From Microbacterium helvum (GTDB taxonomy: Bacteria > Actinomycetota > Actinomycetes > Actinomycetales > Microbacteriaceae), in contig NZ_JACXZS010000005.1 of assembly GCF_014779795.1 (NCBI RefSeq), positions 248,001 to 312,000 on the forward strand: a stretch of DNA of 64,000 bases, in the 5' to 3' direction. The stretch's first letter is position 1; every line of letters starts with the position of its first letter. Of this stretch, positions 49,188 through 61,080 are shown in pieces. The notes under the pieces are model-generated. The model was not told where the DNA came from, did no database searches, and worked only from the letters and a program-made list of their open reading frames with translations. Position numbers and translations under genes: made by a program.

Positions 49188-49283
49188 ATCGGATCCGCAG
49201 GTGCGGAGCCGACGGCGACACGCCGGCGTGCGGCATCCATTCTCCGGCGTGTCGCGTCACACGCCCGCAGGCGCGGATCCGAT
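49188..49283. terminator. Nested 96-base inverted repeat between convergent genes
   Basis: Outer arms ATCGGATCCGC (49188-49198) and its complement (49273-49283); inner arms GCGACACGCCGG (49215-49226) and its complement (49244-49255), loop of 17 bases. Both stems are perfect. It lies between the stops of ahcY and the RDD gene; a bidirectional terminator is likely. Confidence 0.6.
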
Positions 49284-49313
49284 TCTGTGCACGAGGGCGA
49301 GGGCGTCGCGGGA

Positions 49314-50159
49314 TCAGCGTTCCGGAAAGCCGCGCGGCGGCGCCGACACCGGCGCCGTGAGGGCGTCGACGCGCGCGGTCTCCAGGCGCAGCGCCCTGAG
49401 CTCCCGCTCGCGTCGCAGCGCGACGACGCCGATGAGGAACGTCTCGGGGTCGGCTGCGGGCACCGGCGACACGTAGCCTGCCGCTTCGCGGGCGAGGGAT
49501 GCCGCCGCCCGGGCGCGTGCCGTCGGCTCCATGCTCGTCGCCGACCGGGCGAACTGGGCCAGGCGCCGCGACAGCGGTTCGGGAAGCCGGGCCACGTCGG
49601 CGACCGCAGCCCATTCCGCCAGAGCCGGGGGGATGCCGAGTCCCGGATCCGGCAGCCGCGGCGTGCGCGTGCGCTCGGAGTAGGTGCCGGCGAGCAGATC
49701 GCCCAGGCGCTGCGAGCGGGGCGTGAACGCGCCCACGAGAGCAGCGACCGCGCCGAGCGTGAACCACAGCTCGAACACGCCCGTGAGCGCCCGGATGAAC
49801 GCGTGGCGGAAGCCCGCGGCTCCGCCGTCGGTGCGCACGATCCGGGCGCCGACCGCGAGTCGCCCGAGGCTGCGACCGTGGCTGACGGTCTCGACCACGG
49901 TCGGGATGACGACCATGACCAGCACGAGCATGACGATGGTGAGGATCGGCACGACGTTGCCGTCGAGGGCTCCGCTCGAGACCAGCCAGCCCGCGCCGAG
50001 CGCGAACAGCACCAGCATCACCATGCCGAGCAGCATGTCGATGATCACGCCCAGCGCGCGCATGAAGAAGCCTGTCGGCTGCACGTCGAGCGCGACCGCC
50101 TCGCCGGTGAGGACCTCGTCCTGGTGGATGTCGACGAGCGCGGGTCGGCCTTCGGGCAT
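49314..50159 (-). CDS. RDD family membrane protein
   Basis: 281 residues. The RDD domain has three membrane helices (about 33-55, 65-90, 130-150) with PTGFFMRALGVIIDML (Arg and Asp) and HGRSLGRLAVGARIVR. A soluble C-terminal region (about 165-281) is Ala/Arg-rich and helical. RDD proteins are of unclear function, some being linked to transport or osmotic response. It is divergent from the SpoIIM-type gene across only 16 bases, a pairing kept in actinobacteria next to MoxR operons. ATG 50159 preferred; an ATG at 50177 would overlap the other gene's start. Confidence 0.82.
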   Translation of the reverse strand: MPEGRPALVDIHQDEVLTGEAVALDVQPTGFFMRALGVIIDMLLGMVMLVLFALGAGWLVSSGALDGNVVPILTIVMLVLVMVVIPTVVETVSHGRSLGRLAVGARIVRTDGGAAGFRHAFIRALTGVFELWFTLGAVAALVGAFTPRSQRLGDLLAGTYSERTRTPRLPDPGLGIPPALAEWAAVADVARLPEPLSRRLAQFARSATSMEPTARARAAASLAREAAGYVSPVPAADPETFLIGVVALRRERELRALRLETARVDALTAPVSAPPRGFPER

Positions 50160-50175
50160 GGCTACAGTAAAGCGC
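50160..50175. promoter_or_regulatory. Overlapping divergent start region, RDD and SpoIIM genes
   Basis: 16 bases between ATG 50159 (minus) and ATG 50176 (plus). Plus strand: TACAGT at 50163-50168, seven bases, ATG. Minus strand: the same bases read TACTGT (50169-50164), four bases before ATG. The two -10 elements are superimposed on TTACTGTA. Confidence 0.5.
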
Positions 50176-51171
50176 ATGGACCTCGACGCGCTCACGGCCG
50201 CCCGCCGGGACGAGTGGGCGCGCCTGGACGAGCTGAGCCGCACCCGTCACCTCTCGGGCGCGGAGGTCGACGAGCTGGTGATCCGCTATCGTGCGGCATC
50301 CGCGGATCTCGCCGAGGCGAAGACCACGGCGGGCCGCAGCGTGCAGAGCGACCACATCTCGACGATGCTCTCGCGGGCGCGGCTGCGCCTGACCGGCGCG
50401 CCAGAGAACGTGATGCGCCAGATCCCGCGGTTCTTCGTGCTTCAGCTGCCCGCGGCCCTGTACCGCGTGAGATGGACGACTCTCGCCATCGCCGTCGGGT
50501 TCGTGATCGTCGTGACCACCGTCGCGCTGTGGGTGTCGGGCGACCCCGCCCTCGTGGCGAGCCTCGGCAGCCGCGCGCAGCTGCAGGAGTATGCCGAGAA
50601 CAGCTTCACCGACTACTACAGCGACAACCCCGCCGCGGTGTTCGCCGGCACGGTGTGGACGAACAACGCCTGGATCGCGGCGCAGTGCGTGCTGTTCGGC
50701 ATCACCGGCGTGTGGCCGCTCATGGTGCTCGTGCAGAACGCCGTCGGCGTCGGCACGGCGGCCGCGGTGATGACCGCGTTCGACCGCGCAGACGTCTTCG
50801 TGCTTTTCATCCTGCCGCACGGACTGCTCGAACTCACCAGCATCTTCGTGGCGGGTGCGGCGGGGCTGCAGATCTTCTGGGCGTGGGTCGCCCCGGGTCC
50901 CAGGACGCGCGGAGCCGCGCTCGCCGCGGCCGGGCGCTCGCTCGCGACGATCGCGATCGGCCTGGTGATCGCGCTCGGCGTGTCGGGGATCATCGAGGGC
51001 TTCGTCACGCGGCAGCCGTGGCCGTGGCCGGCGAAGATCGGCATCGGCGCGGCCGCGCTCGCGCTGTTCCTGGTGTACATGCTGGTGGTCGGGCGCCGTG
51101 CCGCGAGACTGGGCGAGTCCGGCGACCTCACCGAGTTCGAGGCGGGCACCCCGACGCTGGTCGCCGGCTGA
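50176..51171 (+). CDS. SpoIIM (DUF95) family membrane protein
   Basis: 331 residues. A soluble N-terminus (about 1-85) with DEWARLDELSRTRHLSG and LAEAKTTAGR, then five or six membrane helices. SFTDYYSDNPAAVFAGTVWTNN, QNAVGVGTAAAVM and LPHGLLELTSIFVAGAAGL are SpoIIM hallmarks, including the H-G-x-x-E pattern. In Bacillus SpoIIM acts in sporulation engulfment; in non-sporulating actinobacteria the role is unknown, and the pairing with RDD and MoxR-type genes suggests envelope work. Leaderless-type start. A weak hairpin follows. Confidence 0.83.
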   Translation: MDLDALTAARRDEWARLDELSRTRHLSGAEVDELVIRYRAASADLAEAKTTAGRSVQSDHISTMLSRARLRLTGAPENVMRQIPRFFVLQLPAALYRVRWTTLAIAVGFVIVVTTVALWVSGDPALVASLGSRAQLQEYAENSFTDYYSDNPAAVFAGTVWTNNAWIAAQCVLFGITGVWPLMVLVQNAVGVGTAAAVMTAFDRADVFVLFILPHGLLELTSIFVAGAAGLQIFWAWVAPGPRTRGAALAAAGRSLATIAIGLVIALGVSGIIEGFVTRQPWPWPAKIGIGAAALALFLVYMLVVGRRAARLGESGDLTEFEAGTPTLVAG

Positions 51172-51172
51172 G

Positions 51173-51187
51173 CCGGCCTCGGGCCGG
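51173..51187 (+). terminator. Short hairpin after the SpoIIM-type gene
   Basis: CCGGCC (51173-51178) with GGCCGG (51182-51187), 3-base loop. It sits just upstream of the furA control region. Confidence 0.35.
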
Positions 51188-51198
51188 AGCCATACCAC

Positions 51199-51219
51199 TG
51201 TTTTGAATGACTCAAAACA
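51199..51219 (+). promoter_or_regulatory. Fur-type operator upstream of furA-katG
   Basis: Perfect inverted repeat TGTTTTGA-N5-TCAAAACA, an AT-rich island in GC-rich DNA, centred about 28 bases before the furA ATG and overlapping the -35 area. It is likely bound by FurA itself. Confidence 0.7.
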
Positions 51220-51223
51220 ACGG

Positions 51224-51236
51224 TAGACTCGCCGTC
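51224..51236 (+). promoter_or_regulatory. Leaderless-type promoter of furA-katG
   Basis: TAGACT at 51224-51229, seven bases, ATG at 51237. The operator above ends four bases before this hexamer. Confidence 0.6.
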
Positions 51237-53989
<2,753 letters not shown>

Positions 53990-53990
53990 G

Positions 53991-54024
53991 GTGGATGCCG
54001 GCGGCCGTGGGCGCCGGCATCCAC
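53991..54024. terminator. katG-proximal hairpin built from GGATGCC heptamers
   Basis: Perfect 13-bp stem: GTGGATGCCGGCG at 53991-54003 with its complement at 54012-54024, 8-base loop. It begins two bases after the katG stop. Confidence 0.7.
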
Positions 54025-54028
54025 GACA

Positions 54029-54067
54029 CGAAACGGCCCGTCCCGAGACCGGGGGCGGGCCGTTTCG
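54029..54067. terminator. Second hairpin, shared by katG and aqpZ
   Basis: CGAAACGGCCCG (54029-54040) pairs perfectly with 54056-54067 over a 15-base loop; it ends 11 bases from the aqpZ stop. Confidence 0.65.
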
Positions 54068-54077
54068 GCTGTCGTCG

Positions 54078-54875
54078 TTACTTGACGCGCGCCTCTTCGG
54101 GCGCCGGCGGGAGCGAGCCCTTCGGCTCGAACAGCGCGCGGTGCAGAAGGCCCGCGATGAGGCCGCCGACGATCGGGAACACGATGAACACCCACAGCTG
54201 CGAGAGCGGGGCGGGTCCGCCGTAGATCGCCGCGGCGATCGAGCGGGCCGGGTTGACCGACGCGTTGTCGATCGGGATCAGGACCAGGTGGATGAGCGTC
54301 AGCGTGAGACCGATCGCGAGGGGCGCGAGCGCCGCCGTGCCGCGCGTCGCGTGCGTGACGCCCAGGATCACGAGGACGAAGAACGCCGTCAGGACGATCT
54401 CGGCGACGATCGCCGCGCCGAGGCCGAAGCCGCCCGGCGAGCCGAAGTCGCCGTCGCCGTAGCCGTTGGACGCGAAGCCGCCGTCCTGCGCGTTGGCGAG
54501 CCAGTTGTCGACGCCGAACAGGCCGATCAGCACGATGACGGTGGTGGCGAGGGCGCCGCCGACGATCTGCGCGATGATGTAGCCGATGGTGTCCTTCCAG
54601 GCGAAGCGGCCGGCGGCCGCGAGCCCGAGCGTGATCGCGGGGTTGAAGTGGCCGCCCGAGATCGGGCCCCACGCGTAGGCGCCGACGACGACGGTCAGAC
54701 CGAACGCCAGGGCCACGCCGACGAAGCCGACTCCCAGGGGGTTGCCTTCCGACCCCGCAGGGAAGGTGGCCGCGAACAGCGCGGTGCCGACGCCGCCGAA
54801 GACGAGCAGAAACGTTCCCAGCGCTTCGGCGACCAGACGCGTCCCGGTGCTCGGCTGGGTGGTGGTATCCGACAT
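54078..54875 (-). CDS. aqpZ: Aquaporin Z type MIP channel
   Basis: 265 residues, six membrane helices and two half-helices with SGGHFNPAITLG and DNASVNPARSIAAAIYGG (both NPA motifs intact). The Arg after the second NPA and the His in the channel fit a water-selective pore. An extra loop of about 25 residues (NAQDGGFASNGYGDGDFG) lies between the third and fourth helices. AAAGGAG precedes the ATG. It is convergent to katG, with a shared terminator. Some aquaporins pass hydrogen peroxide, which would suit this neighbourhood, but that is inference. Confidence 0.93.
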   Translation of the reverse strand: MSDTTTQPSTGTRLVAEALGTFLLVFGGVGTALFAATFPAGSEGNPLGVGFVGVALAFGLTVVVGAYAWGPISGGHFNPAITLGLAAAGRFAWKDTIGYIIAQIVGGALATTVIVLIGLFGVDNWLANAQDGGFASNGYGDGDFGSPGGFGLGAAIVAEIVLTAFFVLVILGVTHATRGTAALAPLAIGLTLTLIHLVLIPIDNASVNPARSIAAAIYGGPAPLSQLWVFIVFPIVGGLIAGLLHRALFEPKGSLPPAPEEARVK

Positions 54876-55033
54876 GGCGGACTCCTTTCCTCGTTCGTGA
54901 GGCTAGCGGTCCGTTCAGGGGTTTCCCAGGCTAGACGACCGGAGTGTCCCCGCATTACGAGAGGTCGGCCCGAGCGGGCGGGCGTGTCTGATCAGGGGAT
55001 TGTGAGGATGCCGGGGCTCAGGGCGCCTCGTCG

Positions 55034-56335
55034 TCACAGGCGGCCGGCGGCCTTGAGCGCGAGATAGCGGTCGGCGATCCGGGGCGGCAGGGCGTCGGGG
55101 GTGTCGGCGATCGCCTCGCCGCCCGCGCGCGCGATCGCAGCCCCGACGACGGCCGCATCGGCCGTCGCGCGCTCGATCGCCGCGGCCCGGTACACGTCGG
55201 AGGCGTCCGGTCGCTCCGGCAGCGGTTCGGCATCCCCGGTCACCGTGCCCACGAGCACATGCGTGCTGCGCGCCAGTGCGGGCAGCGAGCCGAGGAAGCC
55301 CCGGGCGGCCTCGGCGGCGTCCTGCGCCGTGAGCAGCACGACCAGCGAGGGGCGCGACGTCAGGGCGCGCACCTGGGCGAACGCGGCGTCCCAGTCGGTG
55401 TCGATGAGCTGGGGTTCGACGGGAGCCATGGCGTCGACGAGCGCGGGGAGAAGCCCCGGCCCGTCGACGCGCGAGACGCGTGCGCGGATCACGCGATCGA
55501 ACATCAGCAGGTGGACGTGGTCGCCGGCCCGGGACGCGAGCGCCGAGAGCAGCAGCGCGGCCTCCATCGCGGCATCCATCCGCACGCCGTCGCCCACGCG
55601 CGCCGCGGCGGTGCGTCCGGTGTCGATCACGATGACGACGTGCCGGTCGCGCTCGGGGCGCCACGTGCGCAGCATGGTCGTGCTCGACCGGGCGGTCGCG
55701 CGCCAGTCGATCGAGCGCACATCGTCGCCGCGCACGTATTCGCGCAGGCTGTCGAACTCGGTGCCCTGGCCGCGCACCTGCACGCTCGTGCTCCCGTCGA
55801 GCTCGCGCAGGCGGGCGAGGCGCGAGGGCAGGTGGCGGCGGGCCGTGAAGGGCGGCAGCACCCGGATCGCCCCGGGCGCATCGAGGCGTGCCTGGCGGCC
55901 GGCGAGCCGCAGCGGGCCGTCGGAGCGGACGACGACGAAGGCCGAGCGCAGCTCGCCGCGACGACGGGGGAGGAGCGGGATGCCGACCGTGCGGGCCTCT
56001 CCGGCCGGGACGTCGATCCGCAGGCGCTCGGCCGGCGCGCCGGCAGTCGGCTGCCACGCGTCGCGCAGCCGTCCGCGCACCGCGCGGGGCCCGCCGTTGC
56101 GCACCACGAGCTCGGACAGCACCGGCTGCCCGAGCAGCACGCGGTGCGGCTGGCGGCGCTTCACCGTCAGGCGCCGCGGGTCGGGCGCCGCGGCCGCGTC
56201 GCCGAGCGCGGCCGCGACGCACAGCACGATCCACGTGCCAGCGGCCGCCCACGCGTCCACTCCCGCGAGCGAGAGCAGAACGACGGGCACCGCGCCGAGG
56301 GCGACGAGGAGCGGAAGGCGACCGGTCAGGTACAT
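55034..56335 (-). CDS. DUF58 family protein with vWA-like domain
   Basis: 433 residues. Two N-terminal membrane helices (about 8-45), a beta-rich middle (about 50-160), then REYVRGDDVRSIDWRATARSS, the DUF58 hallmark, and a vWA-like domain with VVIVIDTGRTAAA. The MIDAS-type DxSxS is altered to DTGRT, so metal binding may be lost. DUF58 proteins are partners of MoxR ATPases. The ATG lies five bases after the moxR stop. C-terminal AIADTPDALPPRIADRYLALK closes the protein. Confidence 0.85.
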   Translation of the reverse strand: MYLTGRLPLLVALGAVPVVLLSLAGVDAWAAAGTWIVLCVAAALGDAAAAPDPRRLTVKRRQPHRVLLGQPVLSELVVRNGGPRAVRGRLRDAWQPTAGAPAERLRIDVPAGEARTVGIPLLPRRRGELRSAFVVVRSDGPLRLAGRQARLDAPGAIRVLPPFTARRHLPSRLARLRELDGSTSVQVRGQGTEFDSLREYVRGDDVRSIDWRATARSSTTMLRTWRPERDRHVVIVIDTGRTAAARVGDGVRMDAAMEAALLLSALASRAGDHVHLLMFDRVIRARVSRVDGPGLLPALVDAMAPVEPQLIDTDWDAAFAQVRALTSRPSLVVLLTAQDAAEAARGFLGSLPALARSTHVLVGTVTGDAEPLPERPDASDVYRAAAIERATADAAVVGAAIARAGGEAIADTPDALPPRIADRYLALKAAGRL

Positions 56336-56340
56336 GCGCG

Positions 56341-57428
<1,088 letters not shown>

Positions 57429-57432
<4 letters not shown>

Positions 57433-58640
57433 CGGGTGCTCCTCTCGGGGCGGACGGCCGCGTGGACGGCGTCCTCCAGGTCTCGCAGTCTGGTGCTCAG
57501 GGCGACGAGTTCGACGTCGCTGCGGGGGATGTCGTCGATCAGGATGCCACGCACGGTCGCACGGTCGAGGCCGAGGCGCCCGGCCGCGGCGTCCGAGATG
57601 TCTCCGGCGGCGGCGTTCGCACCGAGTCCGAGCAGCGCCGCCAGGCGTCGCAGTGTGCCGATGCGCAGGCGGTCGGCCGCGTGCAGCGGATCGTTCGCCC
57701 GCGCGTACAGGCGCGCGCGGCCCTCGGTCGTCTCGGATGCCCGCACCGTCACCGGCAGCCGCTCCGCGACGAGCGGTCCGAAGCGGCGGCCCCGCCACAC
57801 CCCCGCGGCGACGCCGGCGACCAGCAGCAGCACGATCACGGGGCTCACCCACGGCGGCGTGAGCTGGCCGAGCGACGGATCGGTGTCGGCGAGGTCGGTG
57901 TCGGCGGCGGTCGGGACGTACCAGATGACGAGTGGATGCCGCCCCATCAGGTTCGCGGCCAACGCGGCGTTGCCGTTCTCGGCGAGGTGCTCGTTCGTGA
58001 AGAGCGCCGGGCCGTCCACCGCCGCGATGCGGCGGTCGCCGTCGTCCTGCACGAGGAGTCCGGATCCGCCGTCGACGCCGTAGCAGCCCACGGCGTCCGG
58101 GCCGGGGGTGTACAGCGCCCCCGGGGCGACGGCGCCGGAGCGTTCCGCCTCTGCCACCTCGCAACCGGGATCCACGGCGGCGTCTGTTGCGACGCCCGCC
58201 GCGGCCGACCCGGGAAGCAGCAGGCCGAGGGTGCGCGATCGCGGTTCGATCATCACGACGTCGATGGCGGCATCCACGAGTTCCGAGACGGCGTCGTCCG
58301 ACAGCGCGGGGGAGTCGGGCAGCACCAGCGTCGCCGGGGCGTCCGCGAGAGCGGCCGCCGCCGCGGTGCGAGAGCGCTCGATCCTGATGTCGACGCCATG
58401 GGAGCGGAGCACTTCGACGAGGGCGCGTGTGCCGGAGGGACCGGCCGACTCGGGGTCGAGGGCGTCGCGCGCGGCCCACTGGTTCGCAGCCGAGATGGCG
58501 CCGCCGATGCCGCCCACGACGAGCAGGGCGACGCCGATCGCGATCCAGGCGCCGATGCGGCGGCGGCGGGACGGCGCAGGGGTCCGGGCTTCGGGGGCTT
58601 CGAGGTTGCGCGCGGGGGCGTCGGGGATCGTCGAGGTCAC
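57429..58640 (-). CDS. DUF4350 family membrane protein
   Basis: 403 residues. A membrane helix near residues 29-50, an outer domain (about 60-255) with GPSGTRALVEVLRSHGVDI and LVLPDSPALSDDAVSELVDA that resembles the GATase-like fold of DUF4350, a second helix (about 262-284), and a cytoplasmic C-terminal region with LYARANDPLHAADRLRIGTL. Function unknown; the family is nearly always next to MoxR and DUF58. Overlaps its neighbours on both sides by four bases. Confidence 0.82.
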
Positions 58641-59308
58641 GCGGTCACCGCCTCGATCGGCCTCGCGCCGGCCACCTCGTCATCCACCGAGGCCACGAGA
58701 CGGTAGACCTCGGCGGTGCCCGGACGCCGCAGGTACCGCACGTCGTCGAACGCGGCGGCGGCGTCCTCGAGGCGTGCGGCCGACTGCGGGAACACGCGTC
58801 CGGCGACGCGCGCGAAGCCGTGGACGGTCGCTCCGGGCGGCGGGTCCACGACGCCGCGCTCGAAGCAGCCGCGCGCGAGGGCCCGGAAGCGCAGCACGAT
58901 CGCGGCGTCCCAGTCCGCGGCGCCGGCGCGCTCGGCGGCGGCGGTGCGCAGGGCCTCGGCCGACCGGTGCTCCTGCTCGCCGAACAGCAGCGGCGGACGC
59001 GCGGCAGCCCGGCGCGTCACGCGCGGCATGCCCCAGATAAGGAACGCCGCGACGATCACGATGACGACCACCGCGGTCGCGACGATAGCCAGCACCGAAC
59101 CCCAGCCGCCCGACACCTGCGGATCGAACAGCGACGCGATGAAGTCGCCGATCGCGCGCGCGATCCGATCGAACGGCGTCGGCTCGGCGATGTCGTAGAC
59201 CGGCTTCGAGAGCTCGTCCTCGGCCCAGCGGCGTGCCTCGTCGCCGTCGGGCGTGAGGGGCGCCCCGTCGTCGGAGGCCGTGAGGACGGTGCTCAGTGCG
59301 CGGGTCAC
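58637..59308 (-). CDS. DUF4129 family membrane protein
   Basis: 223 residues, one central membrane helix (about 73-96). The C-terminal cytoplasmic DUF4129 region (about 125-215) carries DWDAAIVLRFRALARGCFERGVVDPPPGATVHGFARV (diagnostic part RFRALARGCFERGVVD) and FDDVRYLRRPGTAEVY. DUF4129 is related to transglutaminase-linked C-terminal domains. GTG start overlapping the previous stop (GTGA). Works with the MoxR cluster, role unknown. Confidence 0.83.
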   Translation of the reverse strand: MTRALSTVLTASDDGAPLTPDGDEARRWAEDELSKPVYDIAEPTPFDRIARAIGDFIASLFDPQVSGGWGSVLAIVATAVVVIVIVAAFLIWGMPRVTRRAAARPPLLFGEQEHRSAEALRTAAAERAGAADWDAAIVLRFRALARGCFERGVVDPPPGATVHGFARVAGRVFPQSAARLEDAAAAFDDVRYLRRPGTAEVYRLVASVDDEVAGARPIEAVTA

Positions 59309-60873
59309 GACCACGGCGACTCGCGGTCGGCGTCGCCGTCGGCATCGGGGGCGCCGGGCGCCGCCCAGGCGGTGGGTGACGGTGCCGCGGCGTCCTCGAC
59401 GTGGGTCGCCGCGGCGTCGGCGGCGGCCGGGGCCGCCTGCGCCTCCGGGGCCGGGCCGGGCTGCGGCTGCGCGGGGTACGCGCCCTGCGCGGGGTACGCG
59501 CCCTGCGCGGGATACGCGCCCTGCGCGGGGTACGCGCCCTGCGCGGGGTACGCGCCCTGCGCGGGATACGCGCCCTGCGCGGGGTACGCGCCCTGCGCGG
59601 GGTACGCGCCCTGTGCCGGGGACGCCGCCGGCCCAGGCTGCGTGCTGTACACCGGATAGGTGCCGGGCTGCGCGGTCGCCGCCTGAGCGGGATACGCCCC
59701 GCCCGGGTACGCTCCGCCCGGGTACGCCCCGCCGGGTTGCGGGCCCGCCTGCCCGGCGTACGGCGGATACGCCGGGTAGCCCGGCGCGTACGCGGGCGCA
59801 TACCCGGGCGCGCCCGCCCAGCCGCGCGGGGCGATCTCGCGCCCGACGTGCTCGCGGTAGGGGTCGACGAGCGGGGCGGCTCCGGCATCCCTCCGCTCCA
59901 CGTACGCGAGCAGATCGAGGTCGAGGCCTTCGCGGCGCATGCGGCAGTCGATGTAGATGAGGGCGGTGGCCGTGGACTGCACGACGACCGCGACGGATTG
60001 CAGCAGGAGCGTCACGACCTGGGTGAGCAGAGCCGTCACGATGAGGCCGATGATCGCGCTGGGCTCGTCGGCGCCCGTCGGCGCGATGATCGTCGTGAGC
60101 CCTGCCGAGAGGAAGCCGAACGGCAGGCTCACGACCTGGGCGACGGCGCCGAAGATGACGCTGATGACGACGATGATGCCGAGGGCCGGCCAGAACCGCC
60201 CACGCGTCAGGACCCACGAGCGCCGCAGAGCCTGCAGGATCGTCGCGTGCTCGACGATGATCGCCGAGGGCGCCAGCAGCAGCTTGATCATCAGCCACCA
60301 GGTCAGCGGGATCGCCGCGACGATGAGCAGGATGGTGAGCACGATGGCCGCGGGAGGGGCGATCACCGCGATCCCGACGATGCCGAGGACGACGACCGCG
60401 ATGAGCGCGCCCACCGCGAGCACCACGAGCAGCGAGTAGCCGATGAGGCGCCACGCGACCGGCTTGAGCTGGCGCCACAGCGCGCCGAGGGTGAGCTTCT
60501 CGGCGACGGCGGCGTGGGTGACCTCGAGCACGACGATGCCCTGCACGATGACGCTCAGCGCGCCTGCGGCGAGGCCGAGCACGAATCCGGTGACCGCGAC
60601 GAGCCCGATCGAGCCGGCGAGCACCGTGTTGTACTCGTCGGTGCCCTCGACGAGGGTGTCCAGACGCGAGAACGAGGCCCACATCACGCCCACCACCGCG
60701 ACCAGCAGGACGAAGTAGGCGACCGTCTGCACGACGAGCGCGAACCCCAGCAGCACGCGCGGGTTCTGCCGCAGCGCCGCGAAGGACCGCCCGAGGATCG
60801 TTCCGAACGTCAGCGGGTGCAGCGGGATGATCCCGGGGCGAGACGCCGGTGTCCAGGCCGGATACGCGGTCAC
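59305..60873 (-). CDS. Multi-pass membrane protein (GDPD membrane-domain-like) with long repetitive tail
   Basis: 522 residues. Residues about 15-340 contain six or more helices in a pattern like the membrane domain of glycerophosphodiester phosphodiesterases: PLTFGTILGRSFAALRQNPRVLLG, WRLIGYSLLVVLAVG and ILQALRRSWVLTRGRFWPALG. No phosphodiesterase domain is present. The C-terminal 160 residues are a low-complexity tail with three PGGAY units and eight exact AQGAYP units. GTG start with GGAAGGGG upstream. First gene of the MoxR operon. The tail is probably disordered and cytoplasmic. Confidence 0.8.
   Translation of the reverse strand: MTAYPAWTPASRPGIIPLHPLTFGTILGRSFAALRQNPRVLLGFALVVQTVAYFVLLVAVVGVMWASFSRLDTLVEGTDEYNTVLAGSIGLVAVTGFVLGLAAGALSVIVQGIVVLEVTHAAVAEKLTLGALWRQLKPVAWRLIGYSLLVVLAVGALIAVVVLGIVGIAVIAPPAAIVLTILLIVAAIPLTWWLMIKLLLAPSAIIVEHATILQALRRSWVLTRGRFWPALGIIVVISVIFGAVAQVVSLPFGFLSAGLTTIIAPTGADEPSAIIGLIVTALLTQVVTLLLQSVAVVVQSTATALIYIDCRMRREGLDLDLLAYVERRDAGAAPLVDPYREHVGREIAPRGWAGAPGYAPAYAPGYPAYPPYAGQAGPQPGGAYPGGAYPGGAYPAQAATAQPGTYPVYSTQPGPAASPAQGAYPAQGAYPAQGAYPAQGAYPAQGAYPAQGAYPAQGAYPAQGAYPAQPQPGPAPEAQAAPAAADAAATHVEDAAAPSPTAWAAPGAPDADGDADRESPWS
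59467..59610 (-). repeat. Eight tandem 18-base coding repeats
   Basis: Eight copies of CTGCGCGGGGTACGCGCC (plus strand), encoding GAYPAQ on the minus strand. Copies 3 and 6 share one A-for-G change (Tyr TAT instead of TAC), so the array has a 54-base higher-order period. Confidence 0.9.
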
Positions 60874-61008
60874 GAGGGTCCCCTTCCGTCGCCCGCCGCG
60901 GCGTCGTGCGCGGCGGTGCGGGTCGCTTGCCCCCCATCGTTCCACATCGGCGGATGCCGCATCCCGGCCGGTCGCGCGAGCTTCGGCCGCTCTCCAGCAT
61001 GCGTCGAC

Positions 61009-61014
61009 TACTCT
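61009..61014 (+). promoter_or_regulatory. Probable -10 of mtrA-mtrB-lpqB
   Basis: TACTCT, about 66 bases before ATG 61081. An in-frame ATG at 61026 lies closer, but adds 18 residues absent from the family. Confidence 0.4.
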
Positions 61015-61080
61015 GTGGGGAGCGCATGGGGAAGGCGAAGGCTCTGCCCGTGCCTGGAGAGAAGGAACGAACGCGCGCGA

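Noticed and set aside
59467..59610. CRISPR-like array
   Set aside because: Units are 18 bases and directly adjacent with no spacers, in frame in a coding gene.
61026..61080. N-terminal extension of MtrA from ATG 61026
   Set aside because: It would add 18 residues not seen in the family; kept only as a note because the SD at 61081 is weak.
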